In this document: piece after piece, positions 39,458 to 48,826 of the stretch
Position numbering within the stretch: position 1 is the first letter of the stretch
Layout of the letters: each line of letters starts with the position of its first letter
DNA from: Pelomonas sp047654805
GTDB taxonomy: Bacteria; Pseudomonadota; Gammaproteobacteria; Burkholderiales; Burkholderiaceae_C
Length of the DNA stretch: 64,000 nt
NCBI RefSeq assembly: GCF_047654805.1
Contig: NZ_JASGIV010000001.1
Span: forward strand, 5,518,001 to 5,582,000
Reading direction: 5' to 3'
Program-made: the position numbers and the translations under genes
Notes under the pieces: model-generated
The model's database searches: none
The model's input: only the letters and a program-made list of their open reading frames with translations
What the model was told of the DNA's origin: nothing

Positions 39458-42400
39458 ATGCCCAATCAATATTCTGGTTTCAAGCCTGTTCAAAAACCCA
39501 TCGCCCTGGCCGTCCTCGGCCTGATCCTTGCCCACAATGCTGCAGCGCAGCAAGCGCCCGCTGAGAATAAGCCCGCCACCGCCGCGGAAACTACCGCTCA
39601 GAAGGCCGATTCCGTTCAAAAGCTGGACGCCGTCGTCGTCACTTCCGGCTCCCGCATCAAGCGTGACGCCTTCAGCTCGCCGGCCCCCATCCAGGTCATC
39701 AAGAATGAAGACGCCGCGCTGGCGGGCTTCAGCTCGACGGCTCAGGTGCTGCAGAGCACGTCCGTGACCGGCGGCGCCGGCCAGATCAACAACGCCTTCG
39801 GCGGCTATGTGACCGATGGCGGCCCGGGTGCCAACACGGTGGGCCTGCGCGGCTTCGCCCCCACCCGCTCGCTGGTGCTGCTGAACGGCCGCCGCATGTC
39901 GCCCTCGGGCACCCGTGGTTCGGTCGGCGCCGCTGACCTGAACACGCTGCCCAACGCAATCGTCGACCGCATCGAAGTGCTGAAGGACGGCGCCTCGTCC
40001 GTCTATGGCTCCGACGCGGTGGCCGGCGTGATCAACATCATCACGAAGAAGGACCTGACCGGTATCCGCCTGGACGCCTCGGTCTCGCAGACCGAGCACG
40101 GCGGCGGCAATGCCTACAACTTCTCGGCCGCGGGCGGCATGGTCAACGACCACTCGCGTTTCCTGGTCTCGTACAACTTCAACGAGAACACCCGCATGAC
40201 GCTGGGCCAGCGCGACTGGACCCGTTGCAACACCGACTACCGTCGCACCAGCGTCAACGGCGTCGTTGGCGAGTGGGGCAGCTGGGACACCAAGGACCCG
40301 CTGACCGGCAAGCCCAAGTGCTATCCGATCACGGGCACGGGCTCCAACGGCGTGACCATCAACACCATCGGCACCGGCGGCTCGCCTGCTGGCAGCGCCA
40401 CTGCTGGCGTCGGCGCCGCAGGTGCGGTCGGCACCACCTTCAACCGCTGGCGTCCGAACTCGGCCGTGACCACCGGCCTGGTCGGCTGGGAAGGCGTGGG
40501 CGGCGGCTCGACGACGGACAACAACGTCCGCGACACCTTCGACCCGCGCGTGCTGAACAACACGCTGATGTCGCCGGTGCGCAACCACAACCTGTACGCC
40601 CAAGGCGCCTTCGACGTCCAAGCCCTGGGCGACGCAGAAGCCTACTGGGAAGTGCTGTTCAACCGCCGCGACTCGTCGCAGGTCGGCTTCCGTCAGCTGT
40701 CGCTGGACTACGCCAAGGGCAGCCCGCTGATCCCCGCCAACCTGGCCTTCAGCACGGTGCAGACCGCAGCCACGACGATCACCAATGGCCAGGCACTGGG
40801 CGTGCGCGCCTTCATCGGCGCCGGCAACAGCTACTCCAGCCAGTCCGTGGACTTCACGCGCGCCGTGGCCGGCCTGCGTGGCTCCTTCGCCAAGTTCAAC
40901 TGGGACTATGACGTCTCGGTGCAGCACGCCGAAAGCAAGGGCACCTACCTGTTTGACGGCTTCCGTACTGACCGCCTGGCGCAGAGCCTGAATGTCGTGT
41001 CCAACGGCAGCGGCGGCTTCAACTGCGTCAACACGGCCAATGGCTGCGTTGCCGCACCGGCGCTGAGCTCCGCCGTTGTCGGCGGTCAGCTGCCGGCCGC
41101 CTGGCTGGGCTTCGTCTACGACAACTACACCGGCGTGACGAAGTACAAGGAAGACATCGTGTCGGCCTCCACGACCGGCAAGCTCTTCAAGCTGCCCTAT
41201 GGCGACGTGAAGGGCGCCGTCGGCGCTGAGTTCCGCCGCATGTCGATCGACGACACCCCGTCGATCGACCAGCAGACCGCCAACATCTACAGCTTCACGT
41301 CGTCCACGCCGACCCGCGGCAACGACAACGCCACCGACGTGTTCGCCGAAATCGAAGTGCCGCTGCTGAAGGACCTGCCGCTGGCCAAGGACCTGACGCT
41401 GAACGCTTCCTCGCGCCGTGCGGACTACAAGTCCTATGGTTCGGGCTCGACCTACAAGGTCGGCGCTCTGTGGGCCCCGACCGGCTGGCTGTCGCTGCGC
41501 GGCACGAACGGCACGTCCTACCGCGCCCCGGCCCTGTTTGAACAGTACGTCGGCGCGACGACCGGCTTCCTGAGCGCCGCCGGTGACCCGTGCAACAGCC
41601 CCACCCCGGGCAGCCAGCGCGCGATCAACTGCGCCAGCGAAGGCCTGCCGGCCAACTTCCAGCAAACCAGCAGCATCACCTCGGTCACCCTGGGTGGCCG
41701 CGATGCGGGCCTGTCTGCGGAAACCTCGAAGAACTCTTCGTGGGGCATCATCCTGCAACCCACGATGCCGACCGGCTGGGGTGACTTCTCCTTTGCGCTG
41801 GACCGCTTCGACGTCAAGGTCGACAACGGCGTCTCGCGTGCCGGCGCCAGCAACATCCTGACGCTGTGCTATGACGATCCGGCATTCCGCTCGGGCGGTG
41901 GCTATTGCAAGCTGATCACGCGTGCCGCCGGCAACAACGCGCTGACGGTCAACAACAGCTACATCAACCTGTCGACCGACGTCGTGCGTGGCTACGACTA
42001 CAACATCCGCTACACGAACGACGTGGGCATCGGCAAGCTGCGTGTTGAGCTGTCGGCCACCGAGTACCACTCGCAAGCCAGCAAGGTCTTCGCGACCGAT
42101 CCGCTGACCGAGAGCAATGGCCGCGTCGGCGTGCCGCGCTGGTCCGGCGCCCTGGACGTGAAGTACACGGTCAAGGGCTGGACCGCCTACTACGGCATGG
42201 AGTGGGTCGGCAAGACGTCGAGCTACGAGTACTACCAGCGCCAGGCCACCAGCGCCGCCACCGCTGCCCTGTACAACCCGGAGACCAGCATCTACCAGAT
42301 GCGCACGCCGAGCTACTTCCTGCACTCGATGTCGCTGAAGTACAGCGACAGCGTGGGCAAGTGGTCGGCCACGGTGGGTGTGCGCAACCTCGCCGACAAG

Positions 42401-42514
42401 ACGCCGCCCTCGATCTCCTCGGGCTACGCGAATCGTGTCGGCAATGCACCCCTGTACAGCGGCTACGACTACTACGGCCGTCGCTTCTTCATGAACGTCT
42501 CCAAGTCGTTCTAA
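39458..42514 (+). CDS. Large TonB-dependent receptor
   Basis: A 1018-residue outer-membrane receptor: signal peptide (residues 1-30), an Ala/Glu-rich stretch, plug from about residue 55 (LDAVVVTSGSRIKRDAFSSP), GLRGFAPTRSLVLLNGRRM and DRIEVLKDGASSVYGSDAVA plug motifs, long barrel and C-terminal phenylalanine (NVSKSF). This receptor type is common in gliding and oligotrophic bacteria and often sits by peptidases. The start is the ATG at 39458 rather than an earlier TTG; no clear ribosome site is seen. A strong terminator follows. Confidence 0.93.
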   Translation: MPNQYSGFKPVQKPIALAVLGLILAHNAAAQQAPAENKPATAAETTAQKADSVQKLDAVVVTSGSRIKRDAFSSPAPIQVIKNEDAALAGFSSTAQVLQSTSVTGGAGQINNAFGGYVTDGGPGANTVGLRGFAPTRSLVLLNGRRMSPSGTRGSVGAADLNTLPNAIVDRIEVLKDGASSVYGSDAVAGVINIITKKDLTGIRLDASVSQTEHGGGNAYNFSAAGGMVNDHSRFLVSYNFNENTRMTLGQRDWTRCNTDYRRTSVNGVVGEWGSWDTKDPLTGKPKCYPITGTGSNGVTINTIGTGGSPAGSATAGVGAAGAVGTTFNRWRPNSAVTTGLVGWEGVGGGSTTDNNVRDTFDPRVLNNTLMSPVRNHNLYAQGAFDVQALGDAEAYWEVLFNRRDSSQVGFRQLSLDYAKGSPLIPANLAFSTVQTAATTITNGQALGVRAFIGAGNSYSSQSVDFTRAVAGLRGSFAKFNWDYDVSVQHAESKGTYLFDGFRTDRLAQSLNVVSNGSGGFNCVNTANGCVAAPALSSAVVGGQLPAAWLGFVYDNYTGVTKYKEDIVSASTTGKLFKLPYGDVKGAVGAEFRRMSIDDTPSIDQQTANIYSFTSSTPTRGNDNATDVFAEIEVPLLKDLPLAKDLTLNASSRRADYKSYGSGSTYKVGALWAPTGWLSLRGTNGTSYRAPALFEQYVGATTGFLSAAGDPCNSPTPGSQRAINCASEGLPANFQQTSSITSVTLGGRDAGLSAETSKNSSWGIILQPTMPTGWGDFSFALDRFDVKVDNGVSRAGASNILTLCYDDPAFRSGGGYCKLITRAAGNNALTVNNSYINLSTDVVRGYDYNIRYTNDVGIGKLRVELSATEYHSQASKVFATDPLTESNGRVGVPRWSGALDVKYTVKGWTAYYGMEWVGKTSSYEYYQRQATSAATAALYNPETSIYQMRTPSYFLHSMSLKYSDSVGKWSATVGVRNLADKTPPSISSGYANRVGNAPLYSGYDYYGRRFFMNVSKSF

Positions 42515-42529
42515 TCGCCTAGTGCTCTG

Positions 42530-42567
42530 ATGCCCTGGCAGCCCGTGGGTTGCCGGGGCATTTTTTT
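42530..42567 (+). terminator. Rho-independent terminator after the TonB receptor
   Basis: Long stem ATGCCC-TGGCAGCCC / GGGTTGCCG-GGGCAT with two wobble pairs followed by seven T. It separates receptor and peptidase transcripts, or allows limited read-through. Confidence 0.88.
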
Positions 42568-42580
42568 AAGCGTGATTCGC

Positions 42581-44644
42581 ATGAAAAGCTACTTGAACAC
42601 CTTGTGCCGGCTGATCGCCGGCACGGGCACAGTGCTGGCGTTCAGCCATGCTGCGCAGGCCGCCGACCTGCCGCCCATCCGCGTCCCGACCATCGAGACG
42701 TTGGCCCAGTTCCCCGGCATGACGGGCTTCCGGATCTCTCCCGACGGCAAGCACATGCTGGCCATCCAGAGCCAGGGCGACAACCGCAGCATCCTGGTCT
42801 GGAAGCTGGCCGACCTGGCTGCCAAGCCGACGGTCATTGGCGCCACCAACATGCAGATCCGCAGCGCGTCGTTCCTGAAGAACGACATGCTGCAGGTCGA
42901 GATGACGCAGATCTACGACCTGCGTGCCGACGAGGTCACCAAGACCTTCATCAACAAGCTGCTGTTCACCGACCTCGAGGGCAAGAACTGGATCGAGCCG
43001 ATGGCGTCCGCCGACATCGCCCGCTCCGAGATCGCCAAGAAGGCTGCGGCGCTGGCCAACCCCACGGTGCTGAACCGCCTGCTGGGCGACCGCGACAACG
43101 TCATCCTGGAGAGCGACACGCGCGGCGACAGCCGCGACATCTACCGCTACAACCTTCGCACCGCCAAGGCCACGCGCATCATGCGGTTGAGCGAATCCGA
43201 TGCCCGCGTGCTCGTCAACTCTGCGGGCCAGGTCTGGGCCAAGCAGCGTCTGGGCAGCGACGCCGAGGGCACGTTCACGGCCATCGATTTCCGCAGCAAG
43301 GACGGTGCGTGGGAGGAGCACTTTCGCAGCTACGTGAAGAACCGTGACGTTGTCGATGTGGTTGCTCCCGGTGCCAAGGCGGGCACGGCCATCATCCGCA
43401 GCAACGTCGGCCGCGAGGTCACGGGCTTGTACGAGTACGACATTGCCGCTCGCAAGGTGGCTGATACCGTGTTCGAGCACAAGTTCTTCGACGCGACCGG
43501 CGTGCGCTCCTTCCGCAACGATGACGCACCCAACGACGAGGGCTTCGACGGCTTTGCGCTGGACGGCCATCAAGGCAACGACGAGTACTGGGAGAACCCC
43601 AAGATGGAAGCCGCCGTGCGCGGCATCGCGCAGGCGCTGGGCATCAAGGAGATTCAGCAGGAACTGCGCAGCGTCGGCGGCAATGAGCGGGCCGTGGTCC
43701 CGTCGTTCGACGGCGTGTCCGTGCGGTTGGTGCAGTACGTGGGAGGCGAGACGCCGACCTACCTGATCCGCGTCAGCGGCTCGACCTATCCGACGGAGGA
43801 CTACCTGCTGCGTGGCCAGAAGATCCAGCTGCTGGCCAAGGAGTTCCCGGACGTCGACAAGCGAGCCCTCGGCACCGCCCGGTTCGTCTACTACAAGGCG
43901 CGCGACGGCCTGAACATCCCGGCCTATCTGACCGTGCCCAACCCGCAGCTGTGCGGCCCGGGCCCCTACGCGACGGTCATCCATCCGCACGGCGGCCCGT
44001 GGGCCCGCGACACGATGGACTACGACCGTTCGGGCTGGGTGCCGATGCTGGTGTCGCAATGCCGCGTCGTGCTGCAGCCGCAGTACCGCGGTTCGCAGGG
44101 TTGGGGCCGCACGTTGTGGTTCGCGGGTGACCGTGAGTGGGGCCAGAAGATGCAGGACGACAAGGACGACGGCGTGAAGTGGCTGGTCAGCGAGAAGCTG
44201 GCCGACCCCAAGCGCGTTGCCATGTTCGGCTTCTCCTACGGCGGCTACGCGGCCTTCGCCGCATCCGTGCGCTCCAACGGCCTCTACAAGTGCGCCATCG
44301 CTGGTGCCGGCGTGTCCGACATCGAGCGCATCTGGGCGAAGTTCTTCACCAACCCCTACTTCCAGTCGGGGCAGGAACCCACCGTGCGCGGCCTGAGCCC
44401 GCTGTCCAAGGCGGACAAGCTCGAGATCCCGATCATGGTCTACCACGGTGACCGCGACCAGATCGTGCCGCTGATCCAGTCGGAACTCTTCGTCGACAAG
44501 GCCAAGGCCGCCGGCAAGCCCGTGGAGTACCACGTGCTGAAGGACTACGCCCACGGCCCTGCTTGGACGCGCAAGACCAACGCCGACCAGCTCCGCCTGA
44601 TCAGCGACTACCTCGATAAGGGCTGCGGCGGCGGCGGTCTGTAA
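42581..44644 (+). CDS. Secreted S9-family prolyl oligopeptidase-like serine peptidase
   Basis: A 687-residue exported peptidase: signal peptide (residues 1-28, FSHAAQA), beta-propeller-like N-domain (about 35-430) and an alpha/beta-hydrolase domain. The catalytic triad is visible: Ser in GFSYGGYAAF, Asp in YHGDRDQIVP and His in KDYAHGPAW. It probably trims peptides in the periplasm for uptake with the preceding TonB receptor. The start at 42581 gives the signal. Confidence 0.92.
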   Translation: MKSYLNTLCRLIAGTGTVLAFSHAAQAADLPPIRVPTIETLAQFPGMTGFRISPDGKHMLAIQSQGDNRSILVWKLADLAAKPTVIGATNMQIRSASFLKNDMLQVEMTQIYDLRADEVTKTFINKLLFTDLEGKNWIEPMASADIARSEIAKKAAALANPTVLNRLLGDRDNVILESDTRGDSRDIYRYNLRTAKATRIMRLSESDARVLVNSAGQVWAKQRLGSDAEGTFTAIDFRSKDGAWEEHFRSYVKNRDVVDVVAPGAKAGTAIIRSNVGREVTGLYEYDIAARKVADTVFEHKFFDATGVRSFRNDDAPNDEGFDGFALDGHQGNDEYWENPKMEAAVRGIAQALGIKEIQQELRSVGGNERAVVPSFDGVSVRLVQYVGGETPTYLIRVSGSTYPTEDYLLRGQKIQLLAKEFPDVDKRALGTARFVYYKARDGLNIPAYLTVPNPQLCGPGPYATVIHPHGGPWARDTMDYDRSGWVPMLVSQCRVVLQPQYRGSQGWGRTLWFAGDREWGQKMQDDKDDGVKWLVSEKLADPKRVAMFGFSYGGYAAFAASVRSNGLYKCAIAGAGVSDIERIWAKFFTNPYFQSGQEPTVRGLSPLSKADKLEIPIMVYHGDRDQIVPLIQSELFVDKAKAAGKPVEYHVLKDYAHGPAWTRKTNADQLRLISDYLDKGCGGGGL

Positions 44645-44667
44645 GGCCGCGGACCGTCCACCAGTAC

Positions 44668-44694
44668 AAAGGGCACTGCACGGTGCCCTTTTTT
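44668..44694. terminator. Bidirectional Rho-independent terminator
   Basis: Stem AAAGGGCAC / GTGCCCTTT with a 6-base loop; T-tracts on both strands serve the converging S9 peptidase and YhhQ genes. Confidence 0.88.
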
Positions 44695-44707
44695 CATCCT
44701 GCCAGCG

Positions 44708-45418
44708 TCAGACCTTGATGCTGAACGGGTTGAAGTTGGTGTTGCGGTCGTAGTGGTCCACGCCCTCGGCGCGTTTCAGGAAGGCGACGGCACGGGCGGT
44801 GGCCGGGTACATGACGGCTTCCCAGATCGTCTTGAACAGGTACTGGCTGACGATGACGGCCATCAGCTGCTCGTGCGGCCAGATGCCCCAGAACGCGATC
44901 AGGAAGAACAAGCCGGTGTCGACGAACTGGCCCACGACGGTTGAGCCGACAACGCGCGCCCACAGGAAGCGGCCCCGCGTCGCGACCTTCATCTTCGCCA
45001 GTACATAGCTGTTGGCGAAGCTGCCGCAGGCGAATGCAATCATGGAGCCGGCGACGATGCGCCAGGTGTTGCCGAACACGGCCTCGATCTGTGGCTGGTA
45101 AGCAGCCATGAACTCGTTCTGCGCTGGTGGCAGGTGCACGACGACGAAGGCCATGAAGGCCGCAAACAGCAGCGCGCCGAAGCCCGCCCAGACGACGCGG
45201 CGGTCTCGACCATAGCCGTAGACCTCGGTCAGCACGTCGCCGAAGATGTAGCTGATCGGGAAGAAGAACAGGTCGGCACCGAAGGTGACCGTGCCGAAGA
45301 CTGGCAGCGTCAGCTGCGCCGCCTTGGCCGCGCCGATCAGGTTCGAGCACAGCAGCACGCAGACGAAGGCCGCCATGATCAAGTCGTAGTACTTGAAGGA
45401 TCGTGGCGGCTGATTCAT
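44708..45418 (-). CDS. yhhQ: Queuosine precursor transporter (YhhQ/VUT family)
   Basis: A 236-residue inner-membrane protein with six helices. FGADLFFFPISYIFGDVLTE and the later FKTIWEAVMYPATARAVAFL match the VUT/YhhQ family that imports preQ0/preQ1 for tRNA queuosine. It begins 10 bases after the hybrid kinase stop, so it may be co-transcribed with it. Confidence 0.9.
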   Translation of the reverse strand: MNQPPRSFKYYDLIMAAFVCVLLCSNLIGAAKAAQLTLPVFGTVTFGADLFFFPISYIFGDVLTEVYGYGRDRRVVWAGFGALLFAAFMAFVVVHLPPAQNEFMAAYQPQIEAVFGNTWRIVAGSMIAFACGSFANSYVLAKMKVATRGRFLWARVVGSTVVGQFVDTGLFFLIAFWGIWPHEQLMAVIVSQYLFKTIWEAVMYPATARAVAFLKRAEGVDHYDRNTNFNPFSIKV

Positions 45419-45428
45419 GCGTGCTCCT

Positions 45429-48400
45429 TCAGGCTTCGTTGCGTCCGGTGAGTTTCAGCAGCGTCTGGTGAAGCTTGGGTGTGTCAATGGGCTTGGTCAG
45501 AAAGTCGTTCATGCCGGCGGCGAACGCATCATCGCGCTCGGACACCAGCGCCGCCGCCGTCAGGGCGACGATGGGCAACTGCTCGGCCGAGAAATGCTTG
45601 CGCAGCTCGCGAGTCGCATCATGCCCGCCCATGACAGGCATCTGCACGTCCATCAGCACGATGTCGAAGGGCTTGCCGACGCTGGCCGCAGCCAGCACGG
45701 CCTCGATGGCCTGGCGGCCATCGCTGGCCTGGGCGACCTCCATGCCCCATTGCTCCAGCTGGGCAACGGCGATCAGCATGTTGACCGGGTGGTCCTCGGC
45801 GATGAGCACGCGTCGGCCCTGCAGGGCGGCCTCGCCGGCAGCGCCCTGGACGCGGGGTTCGCGAGGCTGGTGGGGCATGGGTGCCGGCGCGGCAGGCAGC
45901 GGGAGTTCGGCCCAGAAGGCCGACCCCTTGCCCGGCGTGCTGTCGACGCCGACCTCGCCGCCCATCAGCGTGGCGAGCTCGCGGCAGATGGACAGCCCCA
46001 GGCCCGTGCCGCCGAAGCGCCGCGTCGTCGACTCGTCGGCCTGAGTGAAGGGCTGGAACAGGCGGCCCTGCTGCTCGGGCGCGATGCCAGAGCCGGTGTC
46101 TCGCACCTCGATGTGGACCCACTCGCCGGCGCTGCCGCGGGCATTGACGGCCATCGCGCGGACGCTGACGGTGATGCTGCCGGCCTGGGTGAACTTGAGT
46201 GCGTTGGTCAGGTAGTTGGACAGGATCTGGCGTGTGCGCAGCGGGTCGCCGAACACCCAGCCGGGCAGGGCCGGATCGATCTCGACGGCAAAGCTCAGGC
46301 CGCGCGCTTGGGCCAGCGTCAGGTAGGCGAGGCGGATGGACGCGAGCAACTCGCGCAGCGAGAAGGGCTGGCTCTCCAGCGTGAGGCGCCCGGCCTCGAT
46401 CTTGGACAGGTCCAGGATGTCGGAGATCAGGCCGGACAGGCTCTCGGCACTGTCCATCATCTGGTTCAGGTAGTCGCGCCGCTGCGCCTCGGAGATGTCG
46501 AGCTGCTGGGCCAGACGGCCCAGGCCCAGCAGGCCGTTGAGCGGTGTGCGGATCTCGTGGCTGGTGTTCGCGAGGAAGGCGCTCTTGGCACGACTGGCGG
46601 CCTGAGCCTCGTCCTTGGCCTGGGCGAGCTGGCCTTCCACGCGCCGACGCTCGGTAACGTCTTCGATGATCCAGATGGTGCCACCGCGGCTGGGGTGGGC
46701 CGGGTCCACGGCCTTCGCCAGCAGCCGGGCCAGGAAGGTGGAGCCGTCGCGGCGGCGCATGGTGCGCTCGGCCTCCACCTGTTCGCCGGCAGCGAGCGCG
46801 GTGCCAAGGTCGCGGCCGACCGATTGCCACTCCTCGACGCTGGGCCAGACGACGCTGCCATGCTGGCCCAGCAGCGTGCCGCGTGTCCAGCCGAACATGG
46901 ATTCGATGCGTGGATTGGCCAGCACGAACTGCTGATCGCGCGTCAGTGCGATGCCGATGGATGCGTTCTCCAGGATGGCACCATGCACGAGCCGGGTGCG
47001 CTCGCTCTCGCTCACGTCACGGGCGTACAGCACGAGGTAGTTCTGGCCGTCCATCTCGAAGGGGGCGACGGACACCAGCATGGAGACGGCACTGCCGTCC
47101 TTGCGCCGGAAGCTGATGGGCACGTTGCTGGCGGTGCCCTCGCGGCGGATGGCTTCGCGAATGGCCGTGCGGTCGGCCGGGTTGTGCCAGATGCCGATTT
47201 CGTCGGACGTGCGCCCCAGCACCTCGGCGCCATCCCAGCCGGTGAGCGCTTCGAAGGCCTTGTTGACCATCGCGTAGCGACCGCTCTCTGCCTCGGTCAG
47301 CGTGATGACGTCGGGGCTGGTGGCTACCAGGTGCGACAACAGGCCTTCCGAGCGGCGCAGCGCATCCTGTGCCCGGCTCTGCTCGGTCTGGTCGGTGAAG
47401 AAGGTCAGTGTGGCCGGGCCCGAAGCGGTCTCGACACGCACGCTGGTGGCCTGCACCAGGCGGCGGCGGCGCGACAGCGTGCGCAGCCGGTACTCGGCCA
47501 TGGGCTGCATTGCGCCTGGTGCCATGCCCTCCAGTCGCGCGGCCTGCTGGCGTGCAGTCTCGTCGTCGCCCGGCTCGTAGTGGCTGAACAGGTCCTGGCC
47601 GATCATGCTGGAGCGCTGCGCATAGCCGAACATGGCCATTGCGGCGGGGTTGGCATCGACGACGCGCCCCCAGCGATGCAGCACCAGCGGGCTTGGCGAG
47701 CGGCGGAACAACTCGCGGTAGCGCGTCTCGGTGGCCTGCACGGTCTGCTCGGCGGCCACCTCGCCCGTCACGTCACGGCCCACGCCCCAATAGCCGCGGA
47801 AATTGCCGTGGGCATCGAAGCGGGGCTCTCCGCTGATGGAAACCCACAGCGTGCTGCCATCGCTGCCGGCGCGGCGGGCCACGATGCCGTGGAAGGGGCG
47901 GCGTGATTCGAGGTCGGCACGGTGGGCGTCGAGCTCGTCGTCCGACAGGCCCATGCCCTCGATCTCCCAGGGGGTCTTGCCCAGGCAGGCCTCCGTGTCC
48001 AGGCCCGAGCTGCCCGGCCTCTCTTCGGCGAGGTGGGTGAAGCGGTACTCGCGGTCCATTTCCCAGTACCAGTCGACGGCCATGCCCAGTAGCCCGCGAA
48101 AGCGCGCCGTACGCTCCTCGGCCTCCACCAGCGAGCGCTGCACCATCCTGAGCAGCCCGATGCCGGCGATCAGGCCAGCGCCAAGCAGGCTGAACTGCAT
48201 GACGACGCGCAGTGCCAAGCTGTTCATGGCCATGGGATGGGTGGTCCAGCCCAGCGCTTCGGCGACAGCAAGCCCGGTCAGTGCGCCCCCGGCCAGCACG
48301 GTGAGGAGCAGGCCTGCACCCAGGCCCAGCATGCCGGTGGCGAAGGTCACGATCAAGCCTGCCGCGCCCAGGCCCAGCGTCCACAGGCCCAGGTCGCGTG

Positions 48401-48743
48401 ACACGGCCACCGTCACCGGCAGCGCGATGACGAGGGACATCATCAACAGCGCGACGATCGGCCGGGGCTCGCGGCGGGGGCTGCGCGACAGCGTGAGCAG
48501 GCGCAGGAAGGCGAGCACCGAGATCAGCACCGCCAGCAGCGGTGGCAGCCAGCCGTCCAGCCACTCACCGGGCTGGCGGGTGATCCAGAGCAGGGCCGCT
48601 ACGGGCAGCAGAATGGGGCCGCAGGCCAGCAAGAAGATGCGCGCCGCATGCCAGCGCATGCTGGTGGCCAGGCGTACGCGCTGCTGCTCGGGCGGCGCTG
48701 CAGGGCCGACGAGGCTGCTGACGTCGTCGCCGGCGCGTGCCAT
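45429..48743 (-). CDS. Membrane-bound PAS hybrid sensor histidine kinase
   Basis: A 1104-residue sensor. Multiple membrane helices at about residues 30-205; about four PAS domains (about 215-720; e.g. GKTPWEIEGMGL and LTGWDGAEVLGR); a HisKA domain with SHEIRTPLNGLLG; an ATPase domain with LSNYLTNALKFT and GTGLGLSICREL; and a C-terminal receiver with phosphoacceptor in VLMDVQMPVMGG. This is a phosphorelay sensor, but no partner regulator is nearby. Signal unknown. Confidence 0.93.
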   Translation of the reverse strand: MARAGDDVSSLVGPAAPPEQQRVRLATSMRWHAARIFLLACGPILLPVAALLWITRQPGEWLDGWLPPLLAVLISVLAFLRLLTLSRSPRREPRPIVALLMMSLVIALPVTVAVSRDLGLWTLGLGAAGLIVTFATGMLGLGAGLLLTVLAGGALTGLAVAEALGWTTHPMAMNSLALRVVMQFSLLGAGLIAGIGLLRMVQRSLVEAEERTARFRGLLGMAVDWYWEMDREYRFTHLAEERPGSSGLDTEACLGKTPWEIEGMGLSDDELDAHRADLESRRPFHGIVARRAGSDGSTLWVSISGEPRFDAHGNFRGYWGVGRDVTGEVAAEQTVQATETRYRELFRRSPSPLVLHRWGRVVDANPAAMAMFGYAQRSSMIGQDLFSHYEPGDDETARQQAARLEGMAPGAMQPMAEYRLRTLSRRRRLVQATSVRVETASGPATLTFFTDQTEQSRAQDALRRSEGLLSHLVATSPDVITLTEAESGRYAMVNKAFEALTGWDGAEVLGRTSDEIGIWHNPADRTAIREAIRREGTASNVPISFRRKDGSAVSMLVSVAPFEMDGQNYLVLYARDVSESERTRLVHGAILENASIGIALTRDQQFVLANPRIESMFGWTRGTLLGQHGSVVWPSVEEWQSVGRDLGTALAAGEQVEAERTMRRRDGSTFLARLLAKAVDPAHPSRGGTIWIIEDVTERRRVEGQLAQAKDEAQAASRAKSAFLANTSHEIRTPLNGLLGLGRLAQQLDISEAQRRDYLNQMMDSAESLSGLISDILDLSKIEAGRLTLESQPFSLRELLASIRLAYLTLAQARGLSFAVEIDPALPGWVFGDPLRTRQILSNYLTNALKFTQAGSITVSVRAMAVNARGSAGEWVHIEVRDTGSGIAPEQQGRLFQPFTQADESTTRRFGGTGLGLSICRELATLMGGEVGVDSTPGKGSAFWAELPLPAAPAPMPHQPREPRVQGAAGEAALQGRRVLIAEDHPVNMLIAVAQLEQWGMEVAQASDGRQAIEAVLAAASVGKPFDIVLMDVQMPVMGGHDATRELRKHFSAEQLPIVALTAAALVSERDDAFAAGMNDFLTKPIDTPKLHQTLLKLTGRNEA

Positions 48744-48760
48744 GTCAGCTCCGCCCCGTC

Positions 48761-48793
48761 GCCAGAAGGTGCTGGCGCACCCCCTCGGGGTGC
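48761..48793. repeat. Tandem hairpin (REP-like) between pyrF and the kinase gene
   Basis: Two hairpins side by side: GCCAG-aaggtg-CTGGC and GCACCCC-ctc-GGGGTGC. The region has the look of a short interspersed repeat or transcript 3' structure. No second copy was seen in this window. Confidence 0.4.
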
Positions 48794-48826
48794 AGCAAGC
48801 TAAGTGAGCGAGCGGGTCGGCTCATC

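Noticed and set aside
39182..42325. 1047-codon minus-strand open frame
   Set aside because: It is a shadow of the TonB receptor gene on the opposite strand, which has signal peptide, plug motifs and C-terminal Phe; the antisense product is low-complexity.
45417..47906. 829-codon plus-strand open frame
   Set aside because: Antisense to the hybrid kinase, which has HisKA, ATPase and receiver motifs.
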